The notes under the pieces: model-generated
The model's input: the letters and a program-made list of their open reading frames with translations, nothing else
Database searches by the model: none
What the model was told of the DNA's origin: nothing
In this document: piece after piece, positions 27,386-37,215 of the stretch
Numbering within the stretch: position 1 is the first letter of the stretch
Layout: each line of letters starts with the position of its first letter
Translations under genes and position numbers: made by a program
Assembly: GCA_019636755.1 (NCBI GenBank)
Contig: JAHBWZ010000001.1
Location: 670,643-734,642, forward strand
Reading direction: 5' to 3'
Length of the DNA: 64,000 nucleotides
Source of the DNA: Phycisphaeraceae bacterium
GTDB taxonomy: Bacteria; Planctomycetota; Phycisphaerae; Phycisphaerales; SM1A02

Positions 27386-28186
27386 TCACGCCGCTTCGCG
27401 ATCGACCGTGCCGGCGACACCATCCCGCGTCACCACGAAGAAACTGCTCGTGATGGGGTACGGGAGCCGGCGGAAGTCGCGGATCACGCGGTGATGGATC
27501 CGCTCGACGAACGGCGTCGGTTCGATCGAGAGCGCCAGGAACATGTCGCGCGCCGGCGTCGCGACGTAGAAGTCGCCGCCGAGTTCCGGTGCCAGCCGTT
27601 CATGGAGCGAGTCGAGCAGCAGTCGCGCCGCGTCATAGCCGTCCTGCCGCGCCACGATCGCAGCACGACCGCCCTCCTGCGAGTCGACGATCTGGATCTC
27701 CAGGTCCGGAGCGTAGCGGGCCAGGTTCTCGCGGGAGATGGCTTCCACGTCATCGACCTCGAGACCCCAGCGGAGAAGCTGCTCCACCGTGAGGCTCACC
27801 GTCATCTGCGGGAGGTCCAGCACGAAGACCACGACCGTGTCATTGACGAACGGCACGTGGGCGACCTGCTCGCGATCCAGGTGTTCGAACACCGTGACCG
27901 GCTGGATGCGCGGCATGATGCGGGGGCGCGCGATGGCGAGCGGAAGCAGCGTACTGCTGTACGCGTCGCCCTCGATCAGGCGCTCCAGGTAGTTCTCAAC
28001 GATCTCCACGCCGCGCGCGGGGTCGTACTGGACCATCCGGTACAGGTTCTCCAGACCGAGATGCCGACCGTTGAGAATCAGGTCGAGCGGACCGGCCAGT
28101 TCGACCTGCCGGTCCGGGAAATGGCGCAGGAGTATCTTCGCGACCTGCTCGCCGAATGCCTCGGGTTCACGTGGCATATGCGCCAT
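27386..28186 (-). CDS. DUF1444-like (YtpQ family) protein
   Basis: The 266-residue cytosolic protein shows the general plan of the DUF1444/UPF0354 family: ILLRHFPDRQVEL, LYRMVQYDPARGVEIVENYLERL, FVNDTVVVFVLDLPQMTVSLT and YVATPARDMFLALS. The family function is unknown. GAGAAGG lies about four bases before the ATG. It precedes the pabA/trpG-like gene by 18 bases. The assignment rests on motif resemblance recalled from the family, not on a search. Confidence 0.65.
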   Translation of the reverse strand: MAHMPREPEAFGEQVAKILLRHFPDRQVELAGPLDLILNGRHLGLENLYRMVQYDPARGVEIVENYLERLIEGDAYSSTLLPLAIARPRIMPRIQPVTVFEHLDREQVAHVPFVNDTVVVFVLDLPQMTVSLTVEQLLRWGLEVDDVEAISRENLARYAPDLEIQIVDSQEGGRAAIVARQDGYDAARLLLDSLHERLAPELGGDFYVATPARDMFLALSIEPTPFVERIHHRVIRDFRRLPYPITSSFFVVTRDGVAGTVDREAA

Positions 28187-28382
28187 CTCGCCTTCTCCGC
28201 TTCCGCCCGTCCGTGATCATAAGCGCTTCGAGCACGCCGACTTGCCTTCTTCGGCCCGCGGCCGGGAACGATCAAGGGAAACACGGGCGGCGATCCGCCG
28301 CGGTCGGCTTCTGTATCGGTCAGGCGCCGGATCGCCGTGCGGTTTTGGGACCCGCGCCGATGCTGCTACGCTTCCGGCTCCC

Positions 28383-29228
28383 ATGATCCAGAAGCAGGTC
28401 TGCCGCGTCGGCGACATTCACATCGGTTCCGAAGCGCATCCCCTGGTCCTGATCGCCGGGCCGTGCGTCCTGGAGGATGAGTCCACCAACCGTCGGATCG
28501 CCGGGTTCCTCCGGGACCTCGCGGATCGCCTGCAGATCCGGCTGATCTTCAAGGGCAGCTTCGACAAGGCCAACCGCACGAGCATCACCTCGCCGCGCGG
28601 ACCCGGGCTCGATCGCGGACTCCGGATGCTCTGCGGCATCCGGCGCGAGTTCGACGTTCCCGTGACCACCGACATCCATGACCCGGCCCAGGCCGAACCC
28701 GCGGCCGGCGCCGTCGACCTTCTCCAGATTCCGGCCTTCCTCTGTCGCCAGACGGATCTCCTGCTCGCCGCCGCCGCGACCGGGCGGCCGGTCAACGTCA
28801 AGAAGGGACAGTTCATGTCTCCCGCCGAGATGATCCCCGCGGTCCGCAAGCTGGCGGACGGCGGCTGCCGGGACATCCTTCTGACGGAACGCGGCACGTT
28901 CTTCGGGTACCAGCGCCTCGTCAACGACTTCATCGGACTGGGCGATCTCATGGAGATCGGCCCGCCGGTGTGCTTCGACGCCACGCATTCCACCCAGCTT
29001 CCGGGCGCCGGTGCGGGGGTCACCGCGGGGCGCCCGGAGCGGGCGGCGCTGCTCGCCGGCTGCGCCGCGGCCGCGGGGGTCGATGCGATCTTCATGGAGT
29101 GCCATCCCGACCCGCCGCATGCCCTCAGCGACGCCGCCACGCAGCAGCCGCTGGACCGTGTCGCGGCGCTCGTCGCGCACGCTGTCCGGATCCATGCGGC
29201 CGGGCGAACCGTCCGGGGCTCTCAGTAG
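28383..29228 (+). CDS. kdsA: 3-deoxy-8-phosphooctulonate synthase
   Basis: The enzyme condenses phosphoenolpyruvate with arabinose 5-phosphate to KDO-8-phosphate for lipopolysaccharide. Expected blocks are present in order: [88 protein letters not shown] and [14 protein letters not shown]. The cysteine in AGPCVLEDE and the D-x-H residues suggest a metal-dependent form. At 281 residues it has normal length. The 3' end overlaps the converging uxs gene by seven bases. Its presence argues for a KDO-containing outer membrane. Confidence 0.95.
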   Translation: MIQKQVCRVGDIHIGSEAHPLVLIAGPCVLEDESTNRRIAGFLRDLADRLQIRLIFKGSFDKANRTSITSPRGPGLDRGLRMLCGIRREFDVPVTTDIHDPAQAEPAAGAVDLLQIPAFLCRQTDLLLAAAATGRPVNVKKGQFMSPAEMIPAVRKLADGGCRDILLTERGTFFGYQRLVNDFIGLGDLMEIGPPVCFDATHSTQLPGAGAGVTAGRPERAALLAGCAAAAGVDAIFMECHPDPPHALSDAATQQPLDRVAALVAHAVRIHAAGRTVRGSQ

Positions 29229-30193
29229 TTCGGCGTCGGCGGCCGGTAGGCGCTGATGTCGATCGTCCGGAACCAGTCGATCGTCCGTCGAAGCCCGGCC
29301 TCGAGACCGGTGGCCGGGGACCATCCGAGTTCGCGCTGCGCCATCGTGATGTCCGGGCATCGCTGGACGGGGTCGTCGGCGGGCAGGGGCCGAGCATGGA
29401 TGATGCGCGACGAGGATCCCGCCAGTCGCACCACGGTCCCGGCGAGGTCCCGGACGGAGTGCTCGGTCGGATTGCCCAGGTTCACGGGCCCGGTGAACGA
29501 GTCCGGCAGCGCCATGGCACGGATCATGCCGTCGATGAGGTCGTCCACGTAGCAGAACGACCGTGTCTGCGTCCCTTCGCCGTAGAGCGTGATGTCCTCG
29601 CCGCGCAGCGCCTGCCGTATGAAGTTGCTGACGACCCGGCCGTCGAACGGATGCATCCGCGGGCCGTACGTGTTGAAGATCCGGATGACACGGATGGCAA
29701 CGCGGTGCTGGCGGTGATAGTCGAACATGAGCGTCTCCGCCGCCCGCTTGCCCTCGTCGTAGCACGCCCTGGGACCGATCGGGTTGACGCTTCCGCGGTA
29801 GGACTCCGGCTGCGGATGCACGTCGGGATCACCGTACACCTCGCTCGTCGACGCATGCAGGACCCGGGCGCGCACGCGCTTCGCCAGGCCGAGCACGTTG
29901 ATCGCACCCATGACCGACGTCTTGATCGTCTTGATCGGGTTGTACTGGTAATGGCCGGGCGCCGCAGGACAGGCAAGGTTGTAGATCTCGTCGACCTCGA
30001 GGAACAGCGGATGCGTGACGTCGTGCCGGATGAGTTCGAAGTTGGGCAGCCCGAGCAGGTGCGCGATGTTCGACTTCTGGCTCGTGAAGAAGTTGTCGAC
30101 GCAGATGACGTCCTGCCCGGCGGAGACCAGTCGCTCGCACAGATGTGATCCGAGAAAGCCGGCGCCACCGGTGACCAGTATCCGCTTGATCAT
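29222..30193 (-). CDS. uxs: UDP-glucuronic acid decarboxylase (UDP-xylose synthase)
   Basis: This short-chain dehydrogenase-like enzyme converts UDP-glucuronate to UDP-xylose. It has the NAD motif [11 protein letters not shown], the substrate loop [18 protein letters not shown], the catalytic TSEVYGD and YDEGKRAAE (Tyr and Lys), and [16 protein letters not shown], which are characteristic of Uxs. Length is 323 residues. The substrate is supplied by ugd at 253-1623. UDP-xylose would be used for surface glycans, but no glycosyltransferase for it is seen here. Confidence 0.95.
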   Translation of the reverse strand: MIKRILVTGGAGFLGSHLCERLVSAGQDVICVDNFFTSQKSNIAHLLGLPNFELIRHDVTHPLFLEVDEIYNLACPAAPGHYQYNPIKTIKTSVMGAINVLGLAKRVRARVLHASTSEVYGDPDVHPQPESYRGSVNPIGPRACYDEGKRAAETLMFDYHRQHRVAIRVIRIFNTYGPRMHPFDGRVVSNFIRQALRGEDITLYGEGTQTRSFCYVDDLIDGMIRAMALPDSFTGPVNLGNPTEHSVRDLAGTVVRLAGSSSRIIHARPLPADDPVQRCPDITMAQRELGWSPATGLEAGLRRTIDWFRTIDISAYRPPTPNY

Positions 30194-30230
30194 TCCTGTT
30201 CAGCATAGCGACCGCGGGAGGGCGAGTACC

Positions 30231-30827
30231 ATGGCCTCCATGCGGTCGTTCAAGATGTTCTGGAACATCCACAAGTGGACCGGAATCGTCCTCGCGCTGT
30301 CCGTCGTGGTCATCGCCGGGACCGGAGTCCTCCTGCTCCTCAAGAAGCGGTTCGACTGGATCCAGTCGCCGACGCTTCGGGGTGCGGCGGGTGCACCCGG
30401 TGACTTCCTGCCCCTCGGCGTGATCATCGATCGCTCGATCGCCTACGGGGACCCGCGGATCGCCGCGCCGGATGACATCGACCGGATCGACTTCCGGCCG
30501 CGGCAGCGGGTCCACAAGGTCCGGTCGCGGGACGGCTACCTGGAACTCCAGGTGTGTGCGATCACCGGCGAGATCCTCTCGGAAGCATGGCGCACTTCCG
30601 ACTTCATCGAGCAGATCCACGATGGCTCGATCATCGCGGAGTGGTTCAAGGAGTTCGTGATGCCGATCATCCCGGCGGGACTGGTGCTCCTGGCCGGCTC
30701 CGGACTCTGGCTCTGGATCGAGCCGACGGTCCGCCGACGACGACGGCGCCGGGCCGCCGCCGCGCTGACGCGCGCCGGGCCGGGGCCGGGCCCGCCGTCG
30801 GTCGATCGTCGCCTTCAGAAGCGGTAG
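30231..30827 (+). CDS. PepSY-associated membrane protein
   Basis: The 198-residue protein has an N-terminal membrane segment (IVLALSVVVIAGTGVLLLL) preceded by FWNIHKWTG. That histidine-containing start is typical of PepSY-TM proteins, a family that includes iron-uptake reductase-like proteins. A soluble PepSY-like part follows, and then a second segment (IIPAGLVLLAGSGLWLWIE) and a basic tail. The location should be the inner membrane. Its 3' end overlaps the converging carboxypeptidase gene by 13 bases. The exact function is unknown. Confidence 0.75.
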   Translation: MASMRSFKMFWNIHKWTGIVLALSVVVIAGTGVLLLLKKRFDWIQSPTLRGAAGAPGDFLPLGVIIDRSIAYGDPRIAAPDDIDRIDFRPRQRVHKVRSRDGYLELQVCAITGEILSEAWRTSDFIEQIHDGSIIAEWFKEFVMPIIPAGLVLLAGSGLWLWIEPTVRRRRRRRAAAALTRAGPGPGPPSVDRRLQKR

Positions 30828-32353
30828 ATCTCCCGGAACTTGGCCTCGAGTTCCTGGAGCAGCGGCTCAGCGCTCAGCGGTGAACCGGTCACGACCGCGC
30901 AGAGCTGCTCTGCACGATACCGCCGGCCATGCTCGTGCACGGATGTCCGCGCCCACGCGAGCAGCGGGCGGAAGTCGCCCTTCTCGAACATGGCATCGAG
31001 ATCACCCAGTGCGGACGCCGCCGCCTGCCGGAACTGGGCCGCGTACATGGTCCCGAGCGAGTAGGTCGGGAAGTAGCCGAAGGCGCCCATCGCCCAGTGC
31101 GTGTCCTGGAGGCAGCCGCGCGCGTCATCGGGAACCTCGAGACCAAGGAAGTTCCTGGAGAGCCGGTTCCACGCCTGGGGAAGATCGGCGACGGCCAGGT
31201 CGCCGCGCAGCAGCGCCCGTTCGAGTTCGAACCGGATCATGATGTGGAGGTTGTACGTGACCTCGTCGGCCTCGACCCGGATGAATCCGGGCTCGACCCG
31301 GTTCGCCCCGGCGAAGGCCGCGTCTGCCCCCACCGACGCGGCGGAGCCACCGAGGTACTCCGGAAGGCGCGGAGTCAGCCAGCGCCAGAAGGCGCGCGAC
31401 CGTCCGACCTGGTTCTCCCAGAAGCGGCTCTGGCTCTCGTGGACGGCGTAGGACACCGCCTCTCCGCGCGGCGTGCCCGCGTGTTCCGGCGGCAGTCCCT
31501 GCTCGTACAGCCCGTGACCGGTCTCGTGGATGGTCGAACCCAGCGCATCGAGGAACTTGCGCTCATGGAAGCGCGTCGTCAGGCGCACGTCTCCCGGGTT
31601 GAACCCGGAGCAGAACGGATGGGTCGAGACGTCGAGCCGGCCGCGCGCGAAATCGAAGCCCAGCGACTCCGCGACGAACCGGACCGCCGACGCCTGCCGG
31701 TCCGCCGGGATCGCCTCGCGTGCGAACGGGTCCTCCGGGAGCCGGCCCGTGCCACGGATGCGCTCCAGCAGTGACACCAGGCGTGTGCGCAGCGGTGCGA
31801 AGACGACCTCGGTCCGCGCCGCGGTCAGGCCCGGTTCATAGTCCTCTGCCAGCGCATCCCAGGGCTCGCCGTCCGCCGGCCATCCGTAGCACTCCGCCTT
31901 CCGCCGCTGCAGCGTGAGCGTTTCTTCGAGGACCGGTCGGAATGCGCTGAAGTCGCTCTTCCGCCGCGCTTCGGCCCAGACGTGCTGCGCTCGACTGGCC
32001 AGTGCGGCCGACTCCGCGACCAGGGATGCGGGCAGCTTCGCCATCCGGTCCAGGTCGTGACGGAGTTCCCGCAGGTTCACCGCGGTGTCGGAGAGCGGGT
32101 CGGCGGTGAGGCCGGGATCCGCCTCGCATCGGGCGAGGAGATCCGCGAGGCGCGGATCGGTCAGCCGCTCATGGCGAAGCCGTGCAAGGAGCGCCAGCGC
32201 CCGACTCCGCCCCGCGACGCCGCCCGGAGGCATCATCACTTCCTGGTCCCACGAGAGGATCCCGGCCGTCGAGCCGAGGATGCCGGCCTCCCGCACGAGG
32301 GCCATGAGTGCGTCGTAGGTTGCGTGCGCTGCCGCGCCGTTCCGTGCAGACAT
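30815..32353 (-). CDS. Carboxypeptidase Taq-type metallopeptidase (M32)
   Basis: This cytosolic zinc carboxypeptidase of family M32 is 512 residues long, the usual size. It has LSWDQEVMMPPGG near residue 35 and DVRLTTRFHERKF. The zinc site HETGH is near residue 275, with the second ligand region GEAVSYAVHESQSRFWEN. The later blocks ADEVTYNLHIMIRFELERAL and DTHWAMGAFGYFPTYSLG are also diagnostic. No partner genes are evident and it seems to stand alone. Confidence 0.95.
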   Translation of the reverse strand: MSARNGAAAHATYDALMALVREAGILGSTAGILSWDQEVMMPPGGVAGRSRALALLARLRHERLTDPRLADLLARCEADPGLTADPLSDTAVNLRELRHDLDRMAKLPASLVAESAALASRAQHVWAEARRKSDFSAFRPVLEETLTLQRRKAECYGWPADGEPWDALAEDYEPGLTAARTEVVFAPLRTRLVSLLERIRGTGRLPEDPFAREAIPADRQASAVRFVAESLGFDFARGRLDVSTHPFCSGFNPGDVRLTTRFHERKFLDALGSTIHETGHGLYEQGLPPEHAGTPRGEAVSYAVHESQSRFWENQVGRSRAFWRWLTPRLPEYLGGSAASVGADAAFAGANRVEPGFIRVEADEVTYNLHIMIRFELERALLRGDLAVADLPQAWNRLSRNFLGLEVPDDARGCLQDTHWAMGAFGYFPTYSLGTMYAAQFRQAAASALGDLDAMFEKGDFRPLLAWARTSVHEHGRRYRAEQLCAVVTGSPLSAEPLLQELEAKFREIYRF

Positions 32354-32653
32354 GTCAGGCGGTCCCGTTCGCTTCCGGTCGGATCATGTGAACATCGACG
32401 GACCGTGACTGTACCGCAAGGGCACGTCCGGTGGACGATGGCACGCGTGACATGGGCGACCTGCGAGACCCGCGCCCGTCATGCGCGGGTCGCGTTCATC
32501 CGGCCGTGCGCAGGATCGCACGCCAGGTCGCGCCCGGCGGCCGGGCGCGGGCCGAGCGGAAACCGGACCCGGCATGGACCGGGCGGCGCGGTAGATTCGA
32601 TGGACCGCATCGAGAGGCGCAGGCGCGGATCGCGCCTGCACCTCCGGATGCCG
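32354..32653. other. Intergenic region, no gene seen
   Basis: Apart from a hairpin GACCCGCGC (32467-32475) / GCGCGGGTC (32483-32491) and the terminator-like hairpin at 32614-32644, nothing is recognised in this 300-base gap. Confidence 0.4.
32614..32644 (-). terminator. Strong hairpin after the ankyrin lipoprotein gene
   Basis: A 14-bp stem with a single mismatch and a 3-base loop begins ten bases past the stop codon of the minus-strand gene at 32654. It lacks a U-tract, so terminator function is inferred from position and stability. Confidence 0.5.
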
Positions 32654-34561
32654 TCACTTGCCCAGGAGTTCCGTGAGCGCCTCGATCGCCTCCGGCGCCA
32701 GCGGATCGTTGCGCCGCCTGGCGAGATCCAGGGCATTCTGCCCACGGCTGTCGCGCGCTGCCGGATCGGAACCCGATGACACCAGCAGGCGAAGGAGTTC
32801 CGCGCTCCCGCCGGTGTTGCGCGCCGCGACGAGGAACGCCGTCGCCCCCTCCAGACTGGTCGCGGTCAGGCTCGCCCTCCGCGCCAGGAGCAGCCGCACC
32901 GTTTCGATCCGGCCGGTCCGGGCGGCATGCATCAGCGGCGTCATGCCCTCCAGCGTGTCCCGGATGTCGAGATCGACGCCGCGCTCGAGCAGCAGTTCCA
33001 CGACCGAAGGATCGCCGAAGCCGGCGGCCCAGTGCAGCGGGCTGAAGCCGAGTTGCCCGGCCGGCGGCGAAAGCGCGGCGCCGCGATCGAGCATCTCCTG
33101 CACGATCTCGACCGTGCCGAAGGCAGCGGCCCATCCGAGCGGCGTGTTGCCCATCGTGTCCGGCGTCTCCAGGTCTGCGCCCGCATCAAGGATCAGCCGG
33201 ACAGTCTCGAGGTTCTTCGACTGACAGGCGTACACGAGTGCCGACCGTCCCATCTTGTCGACGACCGTGATGTCGGATCCCAGGTCGAGCAGGGCCTGCG
33301 TGACGCGGGGATTGCCCCACCGGCACGCCTTGATCAGGGGGGTCTGCTGGTGCTCGTCGACCTCGTCGACCTTGATCTGGACGCTGTTGACCAGGCCAAG
33401 CACCTCATCGGTCCTGCCTTCCGCGAGCAGCGAGTCCATGCGGTTGATCGCCGCGGAACTCGGTGGCGTGCGCAGCGGCTGCGCAGGCGGCGGCGACGGC
33501 GGCGCGATCGCGTTCGGCGCGAGCATGATCTCAACGCGATCGGAGCGCGGATGGTCGATCCGGACCAGGATGCGACGCTGACGGATTCCGGCGGCCTTGA
33601 TCGCCTCGTAATCGATGGTCAGCGTGTGCTCGGCGGATGCCTCCTCCGGCAGATCCTCCATGATCGCCGGATACATGCTGCGGATGCGGAAGGGCGTGCC
33701 GTCCGAGGCGCGGAGCGTCACCCTGCCGTCCGGATGGTGCCGCGGATCAAGCGTCTGCGGCGTCACCTGCACGAACGCCACCGACTGGCCGCGCACCGTC
33801 AGCCGGATCGGCGGATGCTCGGACACCAGGAACGTGACGGTCTTCTCGAGACGCTGCGCCCGCGCGCCGCCGTCGAGCTTCACTTCCACCTCGACCGACC
33901 CGCCGGGTTCGATCGTCTGGTTGCGCGGGCATGCCGCCGTGGTGCAGCCGCAGGAGGTCTTGCACTCCAGAAGAACGCGCGGCGAATCGCCCGTGTTGAC
34001 GAGTCGGACGATGCCGATGCCGGAGTCATTCGTCGCGATCTCTCCGAGGTCGAGCACCGCCGGCTCGACCCGGACGACCATCCCCGCCAGGTCGTCGTCG
34101 TCGCCATCGGTGTGCCCGGCGGCCGACGCCCGCGGCGCGCCCGTGCCGAACATGCCGCCGGACGGCGGCGGGGTATCCGCAGGTGCCGGAGATCCGGTCG
34201 TCTGCAACGACGCCGGTGTGGGCGCCGGCGCGGGCGACTCCGCTGCCGCAGGCGCCGTCGGCGCTGTCGAGACCTCGGGGCTTCCGATGGCCGCCCCGGG
34301 CGCGGCGCCGGCCTGGCCCGGTGCGGCCACGGGCCGCGCCGCCGGCGGCGCCTGGGCGCCCTGCTGGTCACAGCCCGCGAGGAGGATCCCGCCGCTCACC
34401 GCGAAGAGAGCACCGAGAAGACAAGACGGTCCGGTACCAGGGCGGTGCCGACCCGGGCGATACGTCTTCGTCGCGGATCCGACACGGGCCGACGTGTGCT
34501 CTGCGGGGTGGGTCTGGATGTCGGGAGATGTCACGGAACGCGGGCGTGGCGGGAGGGGCAT
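32654..34561 (-). CDS. Lipoprotein with DUF1573 domain and ankyrin repeats
   Basis: The 635-residue protein starts with a leader and lipobox ILLAGC near residue 64. A long alanine/proline/glycine-rich linker follows, then a DUF1573 (ASH-like immunoglobulin) domain with VLDLGEIATNDSG and the cysteine cluster CKTSCGCTTAACP. The C-terminal ~230 residues form six or seven ankyrin repeats (e.g. TPLIKACRWGNPRVTQALL, NTPLGWAAAFGTVEIVQEM). Ankyrin repeats suggest a periplasmic protein-binding surface. The fusion of DUF1573 with ankyrin repeats is unusual. The start was chosen upstream of the leader; the N-terminus before the hydrophobic segment is longer than normal, so a later start is possible. Confidence 0.8.
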   Translation of the reverse strand: MPLPPRPRSVTSPDIQTHPAEHTSARVGSATKTYRPGRHRPGTGPSCLLGALFAVSGGILLAGCDQQGAQAPPAARPVAAPGQAGAAPGAAIGSPEVSTAPTAPAAAESPAPAPTPASLQTTGSPAPADTPPPSGGMFGTGAPRASAAGHTDGDDDDLAGMVVRVEPAVLDLGEIATNDSGIGIVRLVNTGDSPRVLLECKTSCGCTTAACPRNQTIEPGGSVEVEVKLDGGARAQRLEKTVTFLVSEHPPIRLTVRGQSVAFVQVTPQTLDPRHHPDGRVTLRASDGTPFRIRSMYPAIMEDLPEEASAEHTLTIDYEAIKAAGIRQRRILVRIDHPRSDRVEIMLAPNAIAPPSPPPAQPLRTPPSSAAINRMDSLLAEGRTDEVLGLVNSVQIKVDEVDEHQQTPLIKACRWGNPRVTQALLDLGSDITVVDKMGRSALVYACQSKNLETVRLILDAGADLETPDTMGNTPLGWAAAFGTVEIVQEMLDRGAALSPPAGQLGFSPLHWAAGFGDPSVVELLLERGVDLDIRDTLEGMTPLMHAARTGRIETVRLLLARRASLTATSLEGATAFLVAARNTGGSAELLRLLVSSGSDPAARDSRGQNALDLARRRNDPLAPEAIEALTELLGK

Positions 34562-34938
34562 GGTCGGAAAGACTCCGTGGAGCGGCACGATCGAGGGAAA
34601 CGAAGCGGACCGGCTTCTTCGCGGACCGGGCCGGTCGAACGAGGCCCGAGGGGTCGCAAGGGCACTCCCTGGCCTGTCAGTCGGGCGCCGTCGGGTCGCC
34701 CCTTTCCTCGGCAACATGGTGCCGGACCTCCTGCGAAGTCGATCCCGCACGCGCACTTCCGGTTCGACGGATCACCGGAGGCCCGTCAACGACGGCGATC
34801 GGGCCGCTATTGCCGGGGATCGACGCCCCAGGCGCATCGGTCCGCGCGCGGGAGGCGGGCGTCCATCACGAGGTTCTGATTGCCGCACCCCGATCGGACC
34901 GAATATCCTCGCCACCGCGCTCTCCGAACGGCCGAACC
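34562..34938. other. Divergent intergenic region, no gene seen
   Basis: A 377-base gap separates the divergent ankyrin lipoprotein and MEMO-like genes. It must hold promoters for both, but I see no clear -35/-10 pair, operator or RNA gene. Confidence 0.35.
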
Positions 34939-36162
34939 ATGTCGACACAGCCCATCCCGGACCACCTGCTCCGCCCGCACCTCCGGCCGATCCAGCCGCT
35001 GCCGATCCAGAAGGACGGGCAACGGCTGGTGCTGCTCCGGGACCCGAGCATGCTTCAGTCGCAGTCGATGGTGGTTCCGCCGCAGGTCATGCAGGCCCTG
35101 CAGCTCTTCCAGGGGAAACTCACCCTCGATGAGATCGCCGGCCGGCTCGGCGGTCCGCGCGACCAGATCCTGGAACTCGCCCGCGGCCTCGACACGCTCG
35201 GCCTGCTCTGGGGGCCGACGTTCGATCGCCTCGAGAAGGAACGCTGGTCCGAACTCCTGGCCGAAGGCGCCTTTCCCGTGCGCGCTTCGGCGATGCTCGG
35301 CCAGGATGAGGCGGCGTGCCGGCGGGCGATCGATGAGTGGTTCGGACAGACCGACGATCCTGAACTCGCGGGCGACGTCGTCGGGGTCATCGCTCCGCAT
35401 CTCGATTTCGCCCGCGGCTGGCCGAACTACGCGGCCGCGTACTTCGGCCTGCGGAACCAGCCGGCCCCCGATCGCATCGTCATCCTCGGCACCAATCACT
35501 TCGGCATCGGTGACGGCGTGGTCGGGACCGAGATCGGCTTCCGGTCACCGCTCGGCGTCTGCCCGGTGGATCGCCCCGTGCTCGAGCGCCTGCATGCACG
35601 ATTCGGCCGCGAGTTTCTGGTCGACCAGATCGATCATCTCGCCGAACATTCGATCGAACTCCAGTTGCCGTGGATCCAGGCATGCTTCGGATCCGTGCCC
35701 GTGGTCGCCGCGCTCATCCCGGATCCGCTCGTCGGGCTCATCGAGAATGCCGAGGGCGAGCGGGTCACCGGCGATGCATTCGTCGCCGGGCTGCGCGAGA
35801 TCCTCAGCGATGTCGGTGGCCGCACCCTGCTGGTGTCGTCGAGCGACCTCAGTCACGTCGGACCGCAGTTCGGTGAACCACGCCCCGTCGATGACCAGCG
35901 GCGGACGGATGTCGAGCGACATGACCGCGAGATGATGAGCCGGTTCCTCGCGGGCGATGCCGAGGAATTCCTCGCCGGTTTCCGGTGGAACCGCAATCCG
36001 ACCCGCTGGTGCAGCATCGGCAGCATGGCTGCGTTCCTGGCGCTGCTCGAGCCGGAGACGTCCCTGGAACTCATCGACTACCGACAGGCGATGGACCCCG
36101 GCGGACTGGCGATGGTGACCTCTGCCGCGATGGTCGCCCTCCGGCAGGCGCGCAGCGCCTGA
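34939..36162 (+). CDS. MEMO1-family (AmmeMemoRadiSam system protein B-like) protein with N-terminal extension
   Basis: Residues ~130-407 match the MEMO fold (AmmeMemoRadiSam protein B): VGVIAPHLDFARGWPNYAAAY, RIVILGTNHFG, EHSIELQLPWIQ, TLLVSSSDLSHVGPQFG and the terminal CSIGSMAAFLALLE. The conserved histidines and acidic residues suggest a metal site. The first ~125 residues form an extra helical domain (VMQALQLFQGKLTLDEIAGRL). No AMMECR1 or radical SAM partner lies nearby. The biochemical role of the bacterial family is not settled. The ATG was chosen after the divergent intergenic gap. Confidence 0.85.
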   Translation: MSTQPIPDHLLRPHLRPIQPLPIQKDGQRLVLLRDPSMLQSQSMVVPPQVMQALQLFQGKLTLDEIAGRLGGPRDQILELARGLDTLGLLWGPTFDRLEKERWSELLAEGAFPVRASAMLGQDEAACRRAIDEWFGQTDDPELAGDVVGVIAPHLDFARGWPNYAAAYFGLRNQPAPDRIVILGTNHFGIGDGVVGTEIGFRSPLGVCPVDRPVLERLHARFGREFLVDQIDHLAEHSIELQLPWIQACFGSVPVVAALIPDPLVGLIENAEGERVTGDAFVAGLREILSDVGGRTLLVSSSDLSHVGPQFGEPRPVDDQRRTDVERHDREMMSRFLAGDAEEFLAGFRWNRNPTRWCSIGSMAAFLALLEPETSLELIDYRQAMDPGGLAMVTSAAMVALRQARSA

Positions 36163-36215
36163 GCACGCGCAGCGCGCCCTCCCGATGGTCACCGGCCGCC
36201 GAGGGGGACCGTCGC

Positions 36216-37106
36216 TCACGGGCACGGTGGCGTGCGGAGCGTCTTCGTCAGTTCCGCATACGCATTGTGGCCGTGAATCGACTCGAAGTTCTCGCTCCGC
36301 GCGGTGAACCAGCGAATGCGCGGATCGTCGCCAAGGCGGACGGCGAGATCGCGGACGATGTCCTCGACGAACTTCGGATTCCGGAACGCCTCCTCGGTGA
36401 CGAACTTCTCGTCGGGGCGCTTGAGGACGGGGAACACCGCGCAGGAAGCCGCCGCCTCCAGGTGGATGACCATCTCCTCGATGGAGATCGGCGACTGCAT
36501 CCGGACATCCGCGGCGATGACGCACCGCTGGTTGTGCGCGCCGTACGCCGAGATCTCCTTGGAGCATGGACAGAGGCTCGTCGCCGGGGCGCTGACGCCC
36601 AGGACGAGGTCCTCCGTCGCCCCCGCCGTCACATGGATCCGCACGGCATACTCCATCAGCCCGACGAGGCCCGTCACGGGTGCCGGGCGGGGGATGAAGT
36701 ACGGGAACGACAGGTCCACCTCCGCACGATCGGCGCTGAGGCGATCGCAGAGATCGCGGCAGAGTGCCGCCGCGTCCACGGGCGCATCGGCCGTGCAGTG
36801 CGCGGCGAGGACTTCCATGAACCGGCTCATGTGCGTCCCCCGCCGATCACCGGGCAGTGCGACGAACATGCCCACCTCCGCAACCGTGCGGACGAGGCTG
36901 CCGTCCGCCGCGGCGAGGGTGATCGGATGCCGGATCCCGCGGACGCCGACGCGGTCGATCGCCAGGCGGCGGGCATCGCTGCGACCCTGGACATCCGGCA
37001 GGTCGGCGGCGGACAACGAGACGTCTTCGGCGAGGTCGACAGCGCCGGCGCGGCCGTCGGGAGGGGCGACATGCGGACTGGCTGTGTTCACCGAGGGCCG
37101 TATCAC
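36216..37106 (-). CDS. folE2: GTP cyclohydrolase IB
   Basis: This enzyme makes 7,8-dihydroneopterin triphosphate, the first step towards folate. The type IB signatures are clear: VGMFVALPGDRRGTHMSRF, LSFPYFIPRPAPVTG, and the active-site cysteine in SLCPCSKEISAYGAHNQR, followed by SCAVFPVLKRPDEKFVTE. Length is 296 residues. There is no usable ATG close to the family start. GTG at 37106 has GGAG ten bases upstream and is chosen; GTG at 37091 is the alternative. Type IB enzymes can work with metals other than zinc, which may matter under zinc limitation. The 110-base gap to dtd allows co-transcription. Confidence 0.93.
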   Translation of the reverse strand: MIRPSVNTASPHVAPPDGRAGAVDLAEDVSLSAADLPDVQGRSDARRLAIDRVGVRGIRHPITLAAADGSLVRTVAEVGMFVALPGDRRGTHMSRFMEVLAAHCTADAPVDAAALCRDLCDRLSADRAEVDLSFPYFIPRPAPVTGLVGLMEYAVRIHVTAGATEDLVLGVSAPATSLCPCSKEISAYGAHNQRCVIAADVRMQSPISIEEMVIHLEAAASCAVFPVLKRPDEKFVTEEAFRNPKFVEDIVRDLAVRLGDDPRIRWFTARSENFESIHGHNAYAELTKTLRTPPCP

Positions 37107-37215
37107 GAGCGCGGATCTCCACCGATGGCTGCGCCCACGCCCGTTGCGGGCGCAACGGGATGAAGCATGGCCTGGAACGTGCCGCCGCCTCCGATACGGC
37201 CGCATCGCGGCGGGA

